A program made the position numbers and the translations under genes. From RYN-230 sp963704995 (GTDB lineage Bacteria > Actinomycetota > Actinomycetes > Streptosporangiales > Streptosporangiaceae), in contig CAVPIM010000005.1 in the NCBI GenBank assembly GCA_963704995.1, forward strand, positions 186,001-250,000: 64,000 nt of DNA, written 5' to 3'. How positions within the stretch are numbered: the first letter of the stretch is position 1; every line of letters begins with the position of its first letter. The notes under the pieces were generated by a model that was given only the letters and a program-made list of their open reading frames with translations, made no database searches and was not told where the DNA came from. Of the stretch, positions 44,141 through 54,777 are shown one piece after another.

Positions 44141-46687
44141 ATGGCGGACATGGCACGACGCACCGCGACACCACCGCCCCCCGAGGACTTCGAGGAAAAC
44201 ATCGTCGATATCGATGTTGCCGAGGAGATGCGGGGCAGCTATCTCGAGTACGCCTACTCCGTCATCTACCAGCGGGCGCTGCCCGATGCCCGGGACGGGC
44301 TGAAGCCGGTTCAGCGCCGGATCCTGTACCAGATGAACGAGATGGGGCTGCGGCCCGACCGCGGGCACGTCAAGTGCGCCCGGGTGGTCGGCGAGGTCAT
44401 GGGCCGGCTGCACCCGCACGGCGACAGCGCGATCTACGACGCGCTGGTGCGGATGGCCCAGCCGTGGGCGATGCGGCTGCCGCTGATCGACGGGCACGGC
44501 AACTTCGGCTCGCCCGGCGGGGACGACGCCGCGGCCGCGATGCGCTACACCGAGGCGCGGCTGACCGCGGCGGCCATGGAGATGGTGGCCTCGATCGACG
44601 AGGACACCGTCGATTTCCAGCCCAACTACGACGGCACCGAGACCCAGCCGGAGGTGCTGCCCGCCGGCCTGCCGAACCTGCTGGTGAACGGCACCGCGGG
44701 CATCGCGGTGGGCATGGCCACCAACATGGCCCCGCACAACCTCGGCGAGGTGATCGCCGCGGCCCGGCACCTGATCGCCGACCCCGAGGCCAGCCTGGAC
44801 GAGCTGATGCGCTTCGTGCCCGGCCCGGACCTGCCGACCGGCGGCAAGATCGTCGGCCTGGACGGGATCAGGGAGGCGTACGAGACCGGGCGCGGGATCT
44901 TCCGCACCCGGGCCACCGCGCGGGTCGAGAAGATCACGCCGCGCAAGGACGGCATCGTGGTCACCGAGCTGCCCTACGGCGTGGGGCCGGAGAAGGTGAT
45001 CTCCCGGATCAAGGACCTGGTGCAGGCCAAGAAGCTGGCCGGGATCTCCGACCTGAAGGACCTGACCGACCGGCACCGCGGGCTGCACCTGGTCATCGAG
45101 GTCCGGGGCGGGTTCCACGCCGAGGCCATCCTGGACGAGCTGTACCGGCTCACGCCGATGGAAGAGACGTTCGGCATCAACAACGTCGCGCTGGTGGACG
45201 GGCAGCCACGGGTCCTCGGCCTGCGCGAGATGCTGAGCATCTACGTCGACCACCGGATCGACGTGGTCCGGCGGCGCAGCGAGTTCCGCCGCCGCAAGCG
45301 CGCGGACCGGCTGCACCTGGTCGACGGGCTGCTTATCGCGCTGCTCAACATCGACGAGGTCATCCAGGTCATCCGGGCCAGCGACGACTCCGCCCAGGCC
45401 AGGGAACGGCTCATGTCGGTCTTCGACCTGTCGGAGATCCAGGCGCAGTACATCCTGGACACGCCGCTGCGGCGGCTGACCCGGTACGACCGGCTGGAGC
45501 TGGAGCGCGAGCGGGAGACCCTGCAGCGGGAGATCGCCGAGCTGACCGCGATCCTGGAGTCGGAGACGAAGCTCCGCGAGCTGGTCTCCACCGAGCTCGG
45601 CGAGATCGCCGAGCGGTTCGCCAGCCCGCGGCGCACCGTGCTGCTGGAAGGCAGCGGCAAGGCCCGCACGGCGGCGGTGCCGCTCGAGGTGGCCGACGAC
45701 CCGTGCCTGGTGCTGCTGTCGTCCGCCGGGCTCATCGCCCGGATCGCGACCCAGCCCGCCGGCGGCCCGGCCGAGGGCACCCTGGACGCGGCCGCGGCCG
45801 ACGGCGCCGCGCCTGCCCCGCGGGCCGCCGGGCCGCGCGCGGCGCACGACGCGATCATCGCCACCGCGGCGGCCACGGCGCGCGGCACCACGGCCGTGGT
45901 CACCTCGCTGGGCCGGCTGATCCGGGTCGGCGTGCTGGAGATCCCCGCCCTGCCGCCCAGCGCCCACTCCCCCTCGCTGGCCGGCGGCGCACCGATCGCC
46001 GAGTTCGTCTCGCTCGGGGCGGGCGAGACCGTGGTGGGGCTGGCCGCGCCGGACGGGTCACCCGGCGGGCTGGCCCTCGGCACCGCCGACGGCGTGGTCA
46101 AGCGGGTGGCCCCGGACTACCCGGCCAGCGCCACCGAGTTCGAGGTCATCTCGCTGAAGGACGGCGACCGGGTGGTCGGCGCGGTCCAGCTGGCCGGTGA
46201 GGACGCGGACCTCGTGTTCATCACCACCGATGCCCAGCTGCTGCGGTTCCGCGCGGCCGCGGTCCGCCCGCAGGGCCGCGCGGCCGGCGGGATGGCCGGG
46301 ATCCGGCTGTCGGCCGGGGCGTCGGTGATCTGGTTCGGCGCGGTGCCGGACACCCCGGCCGGGACCGGCGAGGCGGGGGAGGCGGTGGTGGTGACCGTGG
46401 CCGGGAGCAGCCACGCGCTGCCCGGGACGGCGGCCGCCACGGTCAAGGTGACCCCGTACCAGGAGTACCCGGCCAAGGGGCGGGCCACCGGCGGCGTGCG
46501 CTGCCACCGGTTCCTCAAGGGCGAGGACACGCTGGTCCTCGCCTGGGCCGGGCCGGGTCCGGCCCGGGCCGCGACCGAGGCGGGCGTCCCGGTCTACCTG
46601 CCCGACGCGGACGGCCGCCGGGACGGCTCCGGGGAGCGTATCCGGCAGGGGCTGGCCGCCGTGGGCGGGACCGCCGCGCCCCGCTGA
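44141..46687 (+). CDS. parC: DNA topoisomerase IV subunit A (type IIA), ParC-type
   Basis: 848 residues, intact. DGLKPVQRRILYQMNEMGLR, the quinolone-region HPHGDSAIYDALVRMAQ with wild-type Ser and Asp, and the catalytic tyrosine in AAMRYTEARLT. The C-terminal beta-pinwheel is present but lacks a clear GyrA box (a QGRAAGG remnant only), and a ParE-like gene lies nearby, so decatenating topoisomerase IV is favoured over gyrase. ATG 44141 (or 44150). Confidence 0.9.
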   Translation: MADMARRTATPPPPEDFEENIVDIDVAEEMRGSYLEYAYSVIYQRALPDARDGLKPVQRRILYQMNEMGLRPDRGHVKCARVVGEVMGRLHPHGDSAIYDALVRMAQPWAMRLPLIDGHGNFGSPGGDDAAAAMRYTEARLTAAAMEMVASIDEDTVDFQPNYDGTETQPEVLPAGLPNLLVNGTAGIAVGMATNMAPHNLGEVIAAARHLIADPEASLDELMRFVPGPDLPTGGKIVGLDGIREAYETGRGIFRTRATARVEKITPRKDGIVVTELPYGVGPEKVISRIKDLVQAKKLAGISDLKDLTDRHRGLHLVIEVRGGFHAEAILDELYRLTPMEETFGINNVALVDGQPRVLGLREMLSIYVDHRIDVVRRRSEFRRRKRADRLHLVDGLLIALLNIDEVIQVIRASDDSAQARERLMSVFDLSEIQAQYILDTPLRRLTRYDRLELERERETLQREIAELTAILESETKLRELVSTELGEIAERFASPRRTVLLEGSGKARTAAVPLEVADDPCLVLLSSAGLIARIATQPAGGPAEGTLDAAAADGAAPAPRAAGPRAAHDAIIATAAATARGTTAVVTSLGRLIRVGVLEIPALPPSAHSPSLAGGAPIAEFVSLGAGETVVGLAAPDGSPGGLALGTADGVVKRVAPDYPASATEFEVISLKDGDRVVGAVQLAGEDADLVFITTDAQLLRFRAAAVRPQGRAAGGMAGIRLSAGASVIWFGAVPDTPAGTGEAGEAVVVTVAGSSHALPGTAAATVKVTPYQEYPAKGRATGGVRCHRFLKGEDTLVLAWAGPGPARAATEAGVPVYLPDADGRRDGSGERIRQGLAAVGGTAAPR

Positions 46688-46728
46688 GCGCCGGCCGGGC
46701 GCCGCTCCCGATCAGGAGGCCGGGGCCG

Positions 46729-47070
46729 TCAGGAGGCGGGGGGGCCGGACCGGGCTACCGGGCGGCCCGCCGCGGCGGCCAGCGCGGCCAGCAGGTCGCG
46801 CGGGCCGGCGTAGGGCGGATCACCGAATTGCCACCAGCGCGCGACCTGCAGGCCGCGCGCCCCCGGGTCGAACACCTCGCCGCCGAAGCATCCGGCGCGG
46901 GCCAGCGCGGCCAGGTCCTCGTCGTCCCCGGCTAACGTGACCACGAACGCCGCGGCGTCCAGCAGCGCCGCCGCGCATCGCGCGGCACGGACGGGATCAG
47001 TGCCGGCGCGGGCGAGCCGCCACGCGGCCTGGGCGCGGAGGAACTCCGCCATCAGAATCTGTCTTGTCAC
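46729..47070 (-). CDS. Uncharacterised Ala-rich 113-residue protein with its own operator-like promoter
   Basis: MTRQILMAEFLRAQAAWRLARA, helical and Ala/Arg-rich, then GCFGGEVFDPGARGLQVARWWQFGDP split by a turn. I do not recognise a family. It sits between the converging parC and parE 3' ends but is transcribed with parE's strand. A leaderless -10 TACGAT lies 7 bases before the GTG, inside a palindrome, so it appears to be separately regulated. It is not certain to be a real gene, though the promoter design supports it. Confidence 0.55.
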   Translation of the reverse strand: MTRQILMAEFLRAQAAWRLARAGTDPVRAARCAAALLDAAAFVVTLAGDDEDLAALARAGCFGGEVFDPGARGLQVARWWQFGDPPYAGPRDLLAALAAAAGRPVARSGPPAS

Positions 47071-47073
47071 TCT

Positions 47074-47100
47074 GAGTATCGTACTCTTTACGAAGCGTAA
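47074..47100 (-). promoter_or_regulatory. Promoter with two adjacent palindromes
   Basis: GAGTATCGTACTC (47074-47086) and TTACGAAGCGTAA (47088-47100) are neighbouring inverted repeats with arms of 5 bp. On the minus strand the first contains the -10 TACGAT (47078-47083), 7 bases upstream of the GTG at 47070. A repressor bound here would block transcription of the 113-residue gene. Confidence 0.5.
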
Positions 47101-47126
47101 TGAGAGTGACTGTGGCGGCCGGGGTG

Positions 47127-49400
47127 TCAGGCGTCGATGCGGGACAGGTCCAGCTCGGCGGCGCCGCCCACGATGAATTCCCGGCGGGGTCCCACCTCGC
47201 TGCCCATGAGCAGGTCGAAAATCCCGCCCGCGGCGGCCGCGTCCTCGATCCGGATCCGCCGCAGCGTGCGGTGCCGCGGGTCCATGGTGGTCTCGGCCAG
47301 CTGCCCGGCGTCCATCTCACCCAGGCCCTTGTACCGCTGGATGGGCTCCTTCCAGCGCTGGCCCCGCTTCTCCATCTCGAGCAGCCGGCGGTGCAGCTCG
47401 CTGTCGGAGTAGGTGTAGTTGTACTTCTGCTGTCCCTTGCGCGGGTTGGACAGCTCGATCCGGTGCAGCGGCGGCACCGCGGCGAAGACCCGGCCCGCGT
47501 CCAGCATCGGCCGCAGGTAGCGGTGGAACAGGGTGAGCAGCAGGCAGCGGATGTGCGCGCCGTCCACGTCGGCGTCGGACATGAAGATGACCCGCTGGTA
47601 ACGGGCGGCGTCCAGGTCGAACGAGGCGCCGGAACCGGCCCCGATGACCTGGATGATGGCCGCGCACTCGGCGTTCTTGAGCATGTCCGCGAGCGACGCC
47701 TTCTGCACGTTGAGGATCTTGCCCCGGATCGGCAGCAGCGCCTGGAACTCGGAGTTCCTGGCCAGCTTCGCGGTGCCGAGCGCCGAGTCACCCTCGACGA
47801 TGAACAGCTCGCTGCGGTCGTCGGCGCTGCGGCAGTCCACCAGCTTGGCGGGCAGCGCCGAGGTGGCCAGCGCGGACTTGCGGCGCTGGTTGTCCCGGTG
47901 CTCGCGGGCGGCGATCCGGGCCTTGGTGGCCGACGCCACCTTCTCCAGGACCGCCCGGGCCTGCTGCTTGCCCGCCCGGCTGCGGGCCTCGAAGACGCGC
48001 CTGCAGCTCCCGCGACACCACGTCGGCCACGATCCGGGACGCGGCCGGCGTGCCGAGGACCTCCTTGGTCTGGCCCTCGAACTGCGGCTCGGGCAGCCGC
48101 ACCCCGATCACCGCGGTCAGCCCTTCCAGCGCGTCTTCCTTCTTGGCTGGCTCGTCGCCGTTCTTCTGCAGCCGGGCCGCGCGCAGCTGCGCGTTCAGCG
48201 TCTTGACCAGGGCCCGCTCGAACCCGGTGACGTGCGTCCCGCCCTTGGGGGTGGCGATCACGTTGACGAACGACACGGTCATGGTGTCGTACCCGGTGCT
48301 CCACTGCAGGGCCACGTCGACCTGCAGTTCGCGTTCCACGTCCGTGGGCGTCATGTGACCCTGCTCGTCGAGCACCGGCACCGTCTCGCTGAACTGGCCG
48401 GCGCCGGTCAGCCGCAGCACATCGGTCAGCGGCTCCCCCGGCGACAGGTACGCGCAGAACTCGCTGATTCCGCCGTCGAAGCGGAACTCCACTTCTTTTT
48501 CCGCAACGGAACCTGACCCGGGCGCGTCCTCCGCGCTCTCCGCCGCATCCTCGGGGGAGCTGCCAGGCCGCTGGCCCACCGCAGGCCGCTCGTCCCGGAC
48601 CCGGATCGCCAGGCCGGGGACGAGGTACGCGGTCTGCCGGGCCCGCTGCACGAGCGCGTCGAAGTCCCAGTCCGCGTCCTTCGTGAACACCTGGCGGTCC
48701 GGCCAGAACCGGATCCTGGTGCCGGTCACCTTCCGGGCCACCTTGCGGGTCTTGCGCAGGCCCTCGCCGCGGGTGAAGGACGCCCGCGGGCCCTCGGCGG
48801 CGAACTCGCCGGGAACGCCGCGGCGGAACGAGGCGGCCCACTCGTGCCCCTCCCGGTCCACCTGGACGTCCAGCCGGGCGGACAGCGCGTTCACCACGGA
48901 GGCGCCGACGCCGTGCAGGCCGCCGGAGGCGGTGTAGGAACCGCCGCCGAACTTGCCCCCGGCATGCAGCCTGGTCATCACCAGCTCGACGCCGGTCAGC
49001 CCGGACTTGGGCTCCACGTCCACCGGGATGCCCCGGCCGTTATCGCGGATCTCGGCCGACATATCCGGATGTAGTACGACTTCGATGGAGGTGCAGTGCC
49101 CGCCCAGCGCCTCGTCCACGGAGTTGTCGAAGATCTCCCACAGGCAGTGCATCAGCCCGCGGCCGTCGGTGGACCCGATGTACATCCCCGGCCGCTTGCG
49201 GACCGCCTCGAGCCCTTCCAGGACCGACAGGTGGCGGGCGGTGTAGGCGTCCCCGGCGGGTACGGACGTCAGCGGGGCCGCGGCCCGGCCCGTGCCGCCG
49301 GTTCCCCTGCGGCCGGCTCCCGGGCGGCCAGGCCTCCTGAGCCGCGTCCAGCTGAGCCCCGGGCAACAGGGCCGTCGGTGTCGGCGCGGACGGCGGTCAC
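47127..49400 (-). CDS. parE: DNA topoisomerase IV subunit B (type IIA ATPase), two frame breaks
   Basis: GHKL ATPase: EIFDNSVDEALGG, DNGRGIPVDVEPKSG, ASGGLHGVGASVVNALS; transducer and TOPRIM: ELFIVEGDSALGTAK, LPIRGKILNVQKA, IFMSDADVDGAHIRC. C-terminal YKGLGEMDAGQLAETTMDP. Breaks lie near 49278 (N-terminal tail to TSVPAGDAYTARHL) and near 48000 (between VSRELQAR and VFEARSRAGKQQAR). GTG 49400 has GAGGAG about 7 bases upstream. Convergent arrangement with parC, about 440 bases apart. Total length matches ParE, about 757 residues. Confidence 0.88.
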
Positions 49401-49695
49401 GTGGTTCTCCTCGGTCAGGGTGCCGGGCGGCGCGAATCGGGGCGGACTTCGGCAGACTAGCCGCCCGGTCTGACTACCCGGGGAAGCCACGCCGCGGACA
49501 TACCCGGCTACCTGGGACAACGTGCCCCCGCTACAGTGGAACGGCGAGGACAACTGCCATCCTCCCATGGCGGGCGTTCGCTTTGGGCGTACGTCGCATC
49601 CACACGGGAAGGCACTGGCCTGGCAGAGTGTTGCATAGCACGTAGGGCAGAGCCCGCCGGCACAGTGACCGGTGGCACGACGCGAGGGAGGCGAC

Positions 49696-49917
49696 ATGAC
49701 CGGAGCTCTCGCACCAAGCAGGCCGCTCAACGCGACGGACCTGTGCGATCGGTGTGGTGCCCAGGCATACGTACGCGTTGTGCTCCCCGATTCTGGGGAG
49801 CTGCTGTTCTGCGCCCATCACAGCCGGCAGCATCTCGAGGCGCTCGCGAAGCTGGGTGCCGAGATTCAGGACGAGACGGAGCGGCTGTCACCGGGCGGGG
49901 CACGGCGCGAGGGGTAG
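49696..49917 (+). CDS. DUF7455 small zinc-ribbon-like protein
   Basis: 73 residues: MTGALAPSRPLNATDLCDRCG, AQAYVRVVLPDSGELLFCAHH, SRQHLEALAKLG. CxxC and CxHH are suited to bind zinc. Conserved next to the primary sigma gene and parE in actinomycetes; function unknown. ATG 49696 has GGGAGG 6 bases upstream. Confidence 0.85.
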   Translation: MTGALAPSRPLNATDLCDRCGAQAYVRVVLPDSGELLFCAHHSRQHLEALAKLGAEIQDETERLSPGGARREG

Positions 49918-50058
49918 CAGGGTCGCGACCCGCGGGCCTAGTCCCCGCCCACGGGCCGCATGGACTGCCAGCCTGACGTCGGCACCGGCAGCGTAGCCGG
50001 GCCGCGTCTGGGCCCGCCGGACGGTTCCCGCTCATCGCCCGTGAACTTGCAGACGTAT

Positions 50059-50104
50059 AACGGCTGGCCGCCGCCAGGAATGCCCTGGCCGGCGGCCAGC
50101 CGTT
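50059..50104. terminator. Long hairpin terminator between DUF7455 and the primary sigma gene
   Basis: AACGGCTGGCCGCC at 50059-50072 pairs fully with 50091-50104, with an inner CCAGG/CCTGG stem, followed by TTTGT on the plus strand. It sits between converging genes. Confidence 0.8.
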
Positions 50105-50145
50105 TGTCGTACCCGGCGCCCGCGGGCTCCGCCGGGGCCTCGTTC

Positions 50146-51813
50146 TCAGTCGAGGTAGTCGCGCAGCACCTGGGACCGGGACGGGTGGCGCAGCTTGGAC
50201 ATCGTCTTCGACTCGATCTGCCGGATGCGCTCGCGGGTCACGCCGTAGACCTTGCCGATCTCGTCCAGGGTCTTGGGCTGGCCGTCGGTCAGGCCGAACC
50301 GCATCGAGACCACCCCGGCCTCGCGCTCGGACAGGGTGTCCAGCACCGAGTGCAGCTGCTCCTGGAGCAGGGTGAAGCTGACCGCCTCACCGGGCTGGAT
50401 CGCCTCGGAGTCCTCGATCAGGTCACCGAACTCGCTGTCGCCGTCCTCGCCGAGCGGGGTGTGCAGCGAGATCGGCTCCCGGCCGTACTTCTGCACCTCG
50501 ATGACCTTCTCGGGGGTCATGTCGAGCTCGGCGGCCAGTTCCTCGGGAGTGGGCTCCCGGCCCAGGTCCTGCAGCATCTGCCGCTGCACCCGGGCCAGCT
50601 TGTTGATGACCTCGACCATGTGCACCGGGATGCGGATGGTCCGGGCCTGGTCGGCCATGGCGCGGGTGATGGCCTGGCGGATCCACCAGGTGGCGTACGT
50701 GGAGAACTTGTAGCCCTTGGTGTAGTCGAACTTCTCGACCGCGCGGATCAGGCCCAGGTTGCCCTCCTGGATCAGGTCCAGGAACAGCATGCCGCGGCCG
50801 GTGTACCGCTTGGCCAGCGAGACGACCAGACGCAGGTTGGCCTCGAGGAGATGGTTCTTGGCCCGGCGGCCGTCCTCGGCGATCCACTCCATGTCCAGCC
50901 GCGCGGCCGGCTCGAGGCCGTCCATGCCCTCGGCGAGCTTCTCCTCGGCGAACAGCCCGGCCTCGATGCGCTTGGCCAGCTCGACTTCCTGCTCGGCGTT
51001 GAGCAGCGGCACCTTGCCGATCTGCTTCAGGTAGTCCTTGACCGGGTCCGCGGTCGCACCCGCCGACGCCACCTGGGCGGCAGGCAGGTCATCGTCGTCG
51101 TCCCCGTAGACGAACGCTCTTCCTCGGGGCCCGCCGGCTTGGCCGCCACGTCGGGCACCACCGCGGCGGGCGCACCTGGGCCGGCGCCCGCCGCCGCGGC
51201 GGCGGGGCCGCCGGCGGCCGGGTCGTCACCGGCAGCCGAGTCGTCGAGCTCCTCGTCCGCCGATTCCTCGTCAGCGACGTCCGCGTCACGCCTCGTCCGA
51301 CTCGACCACGTCGACCTCGACCTCGAGGTCCACTTCCAGGTCGTCGAGCTCGGCGGTGTCAGGCATCCTCGGCCAGATCGACCTCACCGGGATCCACGTC
51401 AGCGTCTAGATCCGCGACGTCCGTCAGGTCTGTCACCTCCGCCAGGCCAACCGCGTCATTACCCGTCGCGGCCAGGTCCGGATCCTCACTCACTATGCCT
51501 GAACCCCCCTGGCCGCCCGGTGCCGAGCCGTTGCCGGACCGGCCGGCGGCCTTCCGCGCCTCGCCTCGACCACCAGAGTTCTTGTTACGCCGCCGGGACC
51601 TGGCGGCGTCGCTGCGCTCCGGCGATGCCGGAGCCTCCTGCGCCCGGCCTCCGGTGCCGGGGCCGGCCCGTTCGTCTCCACGAGCGTGACCGTCCGGTCC
51701 GCCCGCGGGCTGGCGGGATCCGGAGATCCAGGACGCCGGGAAGACTGCCCCCGCCCGCCCTGGCCTTCCGGCCCTGGCTGCCTCCGCGCTGCGGAGCGCG
51801 CCGCGCTTCCCAC
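50146..51813 (-). CDS. sigA: Primary RNA polymerase sigma factor, RpoD/HrdB type (frame-broken N-terminal region)
   Basis: From about 51072 the frame is intact: region 1.2 DPVKDYLKQIGKVPLL, region 2 RGMLFLDLIQEGNLGLIRAV and GYKFSTYATWWIRQAITRA, region 3, and region 4 SEREAGVVSMRFGL with GVTRERIRQIESKTMSKLRH. Upstream, translation across breaks near 51299 and 51365 gives an acidic stretch (DLEVDLEVEVDVVESDE) after a basic part (SRRRNKNSGGRGEARKAAG), the usual unconserved HrdB N-terminus. The start near GTG 51813 is tentative (AAGGAAGGGG upstream). A possible -10 TAGGGT lies at 51929-51934. Confidence 0.85.
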
Positions 51814-52125
51814 CGCGGTCACCCCTTCCTTCGCTGGACGGCGGCCTGCCGAGCCGCGAACGACACCTGACTGCACGAACTGGCAGGCGACACAGACACC
51901 TCTCCTGCGTTCATGAGCGGGAAAATGGACCCTACCTCGTGCAACCCGCTGCTGGGACCAAGCCGGAAGCCAAATCCGGGCCGCATGACCCCACGGCCCC
52001 GACAGGACCGGCTCCCACCCACAACCTTAGGCGGAGTCTGCGGGTGGCTCGAACCGCTGCCGCGGCTGGCCGCGCGGCGCAGATCCAGGCTACCGGGCGC
52101 ACACCCAGGTCAGCCCTGCCCTCTC
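51814..52125. other. Promoter region of the primary sigma gene
   Basis: No gene seen. On the minus strand TAGGGT (51929-51934) is a possible -10 box, giving a leader of about 110 bases. A run of AT-rich sequence (GAAAATGG) just follows. Confidence 0.35.
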
Positions 52126-54320
52126 TCATGCTCTACCCCTCCGAGCCGCGGGAATGACACCTCCCGGCGGGCGCTGCGGCGATGTGCCGTCCCGCCGGGG
52201 CACATGCAGCACGAGGACGGTGACGTCATCGTCCTGCTCGTAACCCGTGAGCATCCGGTCAACCAGGTACTCCAGCAGCCTGGCCGGGTCCTCGACCATC
52301 CCCGGCCGGGCCTGTGCCGCCACGGATACCAGCTCGTCCAGGCCCGAGTCCAGGCCGCGCCGGCGGTTCTCCACCAGCCCGTCGGAGTAGAGCACCGCGG
52401 TGGTCCCGGGCGGCAGCCGGAACACGTACTGCTGCCGCGGGCAGGCCCAGCCCAGCGGCGTGCCCGCCTCGGTGGTGTCCAGCCGCGGCGGGGCGTCCCG
52501 CGACAGCAGCAGCGGCGGCAGGTGCCCGGCGTTGCCGGCCAGGCCCTCCCCGGTGACCGGGTCCACGACCAGGTACGCCACGGTCGTCACCTGCTCGTCC
52601 AGCTCGGTGGCGGTGAACAGGCGGTCCAGGCCCGCCAGCACCGCGGCGGGCCGCGGGTCGGTCAGGGCCAGGGCGCGCAGCGCGTTCCGGACCCGGCCCA
52701 TCCCGGCCGCCGCGGTCAGCCCCTTGCCCATGACGTCCCCGGCCGCGACGGCGAGCCTGCCGTCGGGCAGCCGGAACGCGTCGTACCAGTCGCCGCCGAT
52801 CTCCATGTTCCGGGTGACCGGCAGGTAGCGGGCCTCCAGGACGATGCCAGGGACGCTGGGCAGCCGGTCCGGCAGCAGGCTGCGCTGCAGCGTCTCCGCC
52901 GTGGTGTGCTCCCGCTCGAACAGCGAGGCCCGCTCCAGGGCCAGCGCGCACTGCCCGGCCAGGGCCTCCAGGAAGACCCGCTCCTCCTCGGTGATCTGCC
53001 GCGGCTTGGTGAACGAGAACCGCAGCGCCCCGAGCGGCGCTCCCGCCGCGAGCAGCGGCAGCCCGACCCAGGCCCGCTCGTCGCTGTGCGCGAGAAACAC
53101 GTCGACGTCGTCGATCCCGTCGAAGTGCCGCCGCAGCGACTCGGGGTTCTCCACCAGCACGGGCCGGCGGGACGTGATGGCCAGGGTCATCACGCTCGGC
53201 GCCTCGAGCGGCATGTCACCGGCCGGGGCTCCGGGGACATCGGGGAGCCCGAGCGGGTTGATGGTGTGCAGCTGCAGCCGCTCGCGGTCGAGCAGGGCCA
53301 CCGCGGACCGCTCCGCGCCGATCGCCGAGCGCCCGACCTCGGTGATCACCTCGACGACCTGGAGCACGGTGAGCGCCTCAGCCAGCATGGACGTGGCCTG
53401 CTGCAGCCGGGCGGTGCGCAGCGCGGCGGCGGACAGCTGCTCGGTCAGCCGGCCGCGCATCTCCTCGGCCTCGCGCTGGCCGGTGACGTCGGTGCTGGCC
53501 CCGACCCATTCGATGATCTTCCCGTCCCGCTCAATCGGGACGGCCCGCACGTCGTAATGCCGGTATGACCCGGTCTTGGTGCGCACCCGGTAACGGCTGT
53601 CGAATACTTTCCCGGCGTGGACGCATTCCCGCCATTCCCGCTCCACCCGCTCACGGTCCTCCGGGTGAATCGCGTCCAGCCACCCATTGCCCAGGTACTC
53701 CTCCAGGCTCTGGCCCGTTATCCAGCGCCACTCGGGCGAATCCTCGGCGATCTCGCCGGTGGGCGTGGTGACCCAGACGACCTGGGCGCCGGCCTGCACG
53801 AGGGAGCGGTAGCGCTCCTCGCTGCGGCGGACCGCCTCCGCCGAGTTGGCCCGGTCGGTGACGTCCACCGCGATCAGCGCCACGCCGGCGATGTTGCCGT
53901 CCGGGTCGTGCGAGGGGAACCAGGAGAACGCCCACTGCCGGTCCTCGTCCTGGTCCGGCGCGCCCTCCCCGGAGGACGGCTGCCGGTCCTGGCTGACTCC
54001 GCCACGGCGGACTCGGCCTCGCTCACCGGCTGGTTCGACTCGTACAGGGGCTGGCCGTCGGCCAGCACGTGGCGCACGGCCGACTCGACCCGGGACGCGA
54101 GCGTCCCCGGCCACACCTGGGAAGGCAGCAGGCCCAGGTGCGCTTCCAGGTCGAGGCCGTCGAGCCGGGCCAGGGTGTGGTTGATCCGGCGGACGCGGAG
54201 ATCGGGCCCGAAGAAGGCGAAGCCGATGGGGGCCTCGCGGAGCAGGGTCGCGAGCAGGGCCGAGTCAGACACGTCCAGCCCGGAGACCCGGGGCTGAGGC
54301 ACGGAGGTATCAGTGCTCAT
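52126..54320 (-). CDS. PAS-PAS-GAF-SpoIIE (PP2C) sensor phosphatase (one frame break)
   Basis: About 730 residues. First PAS: LREAPIGFAFFGPDLRVRRIN; second PAS: EERYRSLVQAGAQVVWVTTP with a PAC RYRVRTKTGSYRHYDVRAVP; GAF: SAIGAERSAVALLDRERL; SpoIIE phosphatase: METALs in GGDWYDAFRLPDG, GDVMGKGLTAAAGMG, NAGHLPPLLL and EQDDDVTVLVL. Such proteins dephosphorylate anti-anti-sigma factors in partner-switching stress pathways. The break near 53995 joins the first PAS region. No RsbW-like kinase is near it. Confidence 0.88.
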
Positions 54321-54777
54321 CGCCGTACTCCAGTCCCGCTGCGCTCAAGTCCCGCCGCTTGGGCCATGCAACGGCTCCTTCCCGCTCACTGCGGACACAA
54401 GCAGGCTAGCGGCGACGCCAGCCAGTGAACGCACAAGCACGGCGGCAGCCCAATGGGTACGGCCCCGTTCCGTTACCGAACACCCACAGTGGCCACGCAG
54501 GCGAGCTTCCCACATCCTAGGCGATATCGTGCCGCGCCGAGGGCATCACGGCGACCTGGTTCTTCCGGAAAGAAGTGACAGCGTGCCCCCGGCGGCCGCC
54601 GGGTACCCCGTAACCTGGCTCCGGCTCCCGGAATTGCATTGATCATGAGATACCCGATGCCCCGAATGTCCGGCGCCGGCGGTCCCGGATGCCCGTAATA
54701 TCTGCCACACGCGGAAACATGGCCACCATCCGGCGCGGACGTGGCACGGCGCCGCGAGAATCTGGAAAGCTGTCCAT
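54321..54777. other. Divergent gap between the SpoIIE gene and the 569-residue gene
   Basis: About 460 bases without a supported gene. It must hold two divergent promoters. A long open frame on the minus strand crosses it but only as low-complexity read-through; no repeat or hairpin stands out. Confidence 0.4.

Noticed and set aside
43591..46200. An 869-codon plus-strand frame overlapping parC
   Set aside because: It is a low-complexity Arg/Gly/Pro/Ala shadow in another frame of parC and antisense to the carboxypeptidase; no family motifs.
44141..46687. Calling the type IIA subunit A gene gyrA
   Set aside because: The GyrA box is not clear and the partner gene parE is close by; gyrA in actinomycetes normally sits next to gyrB near the origin.
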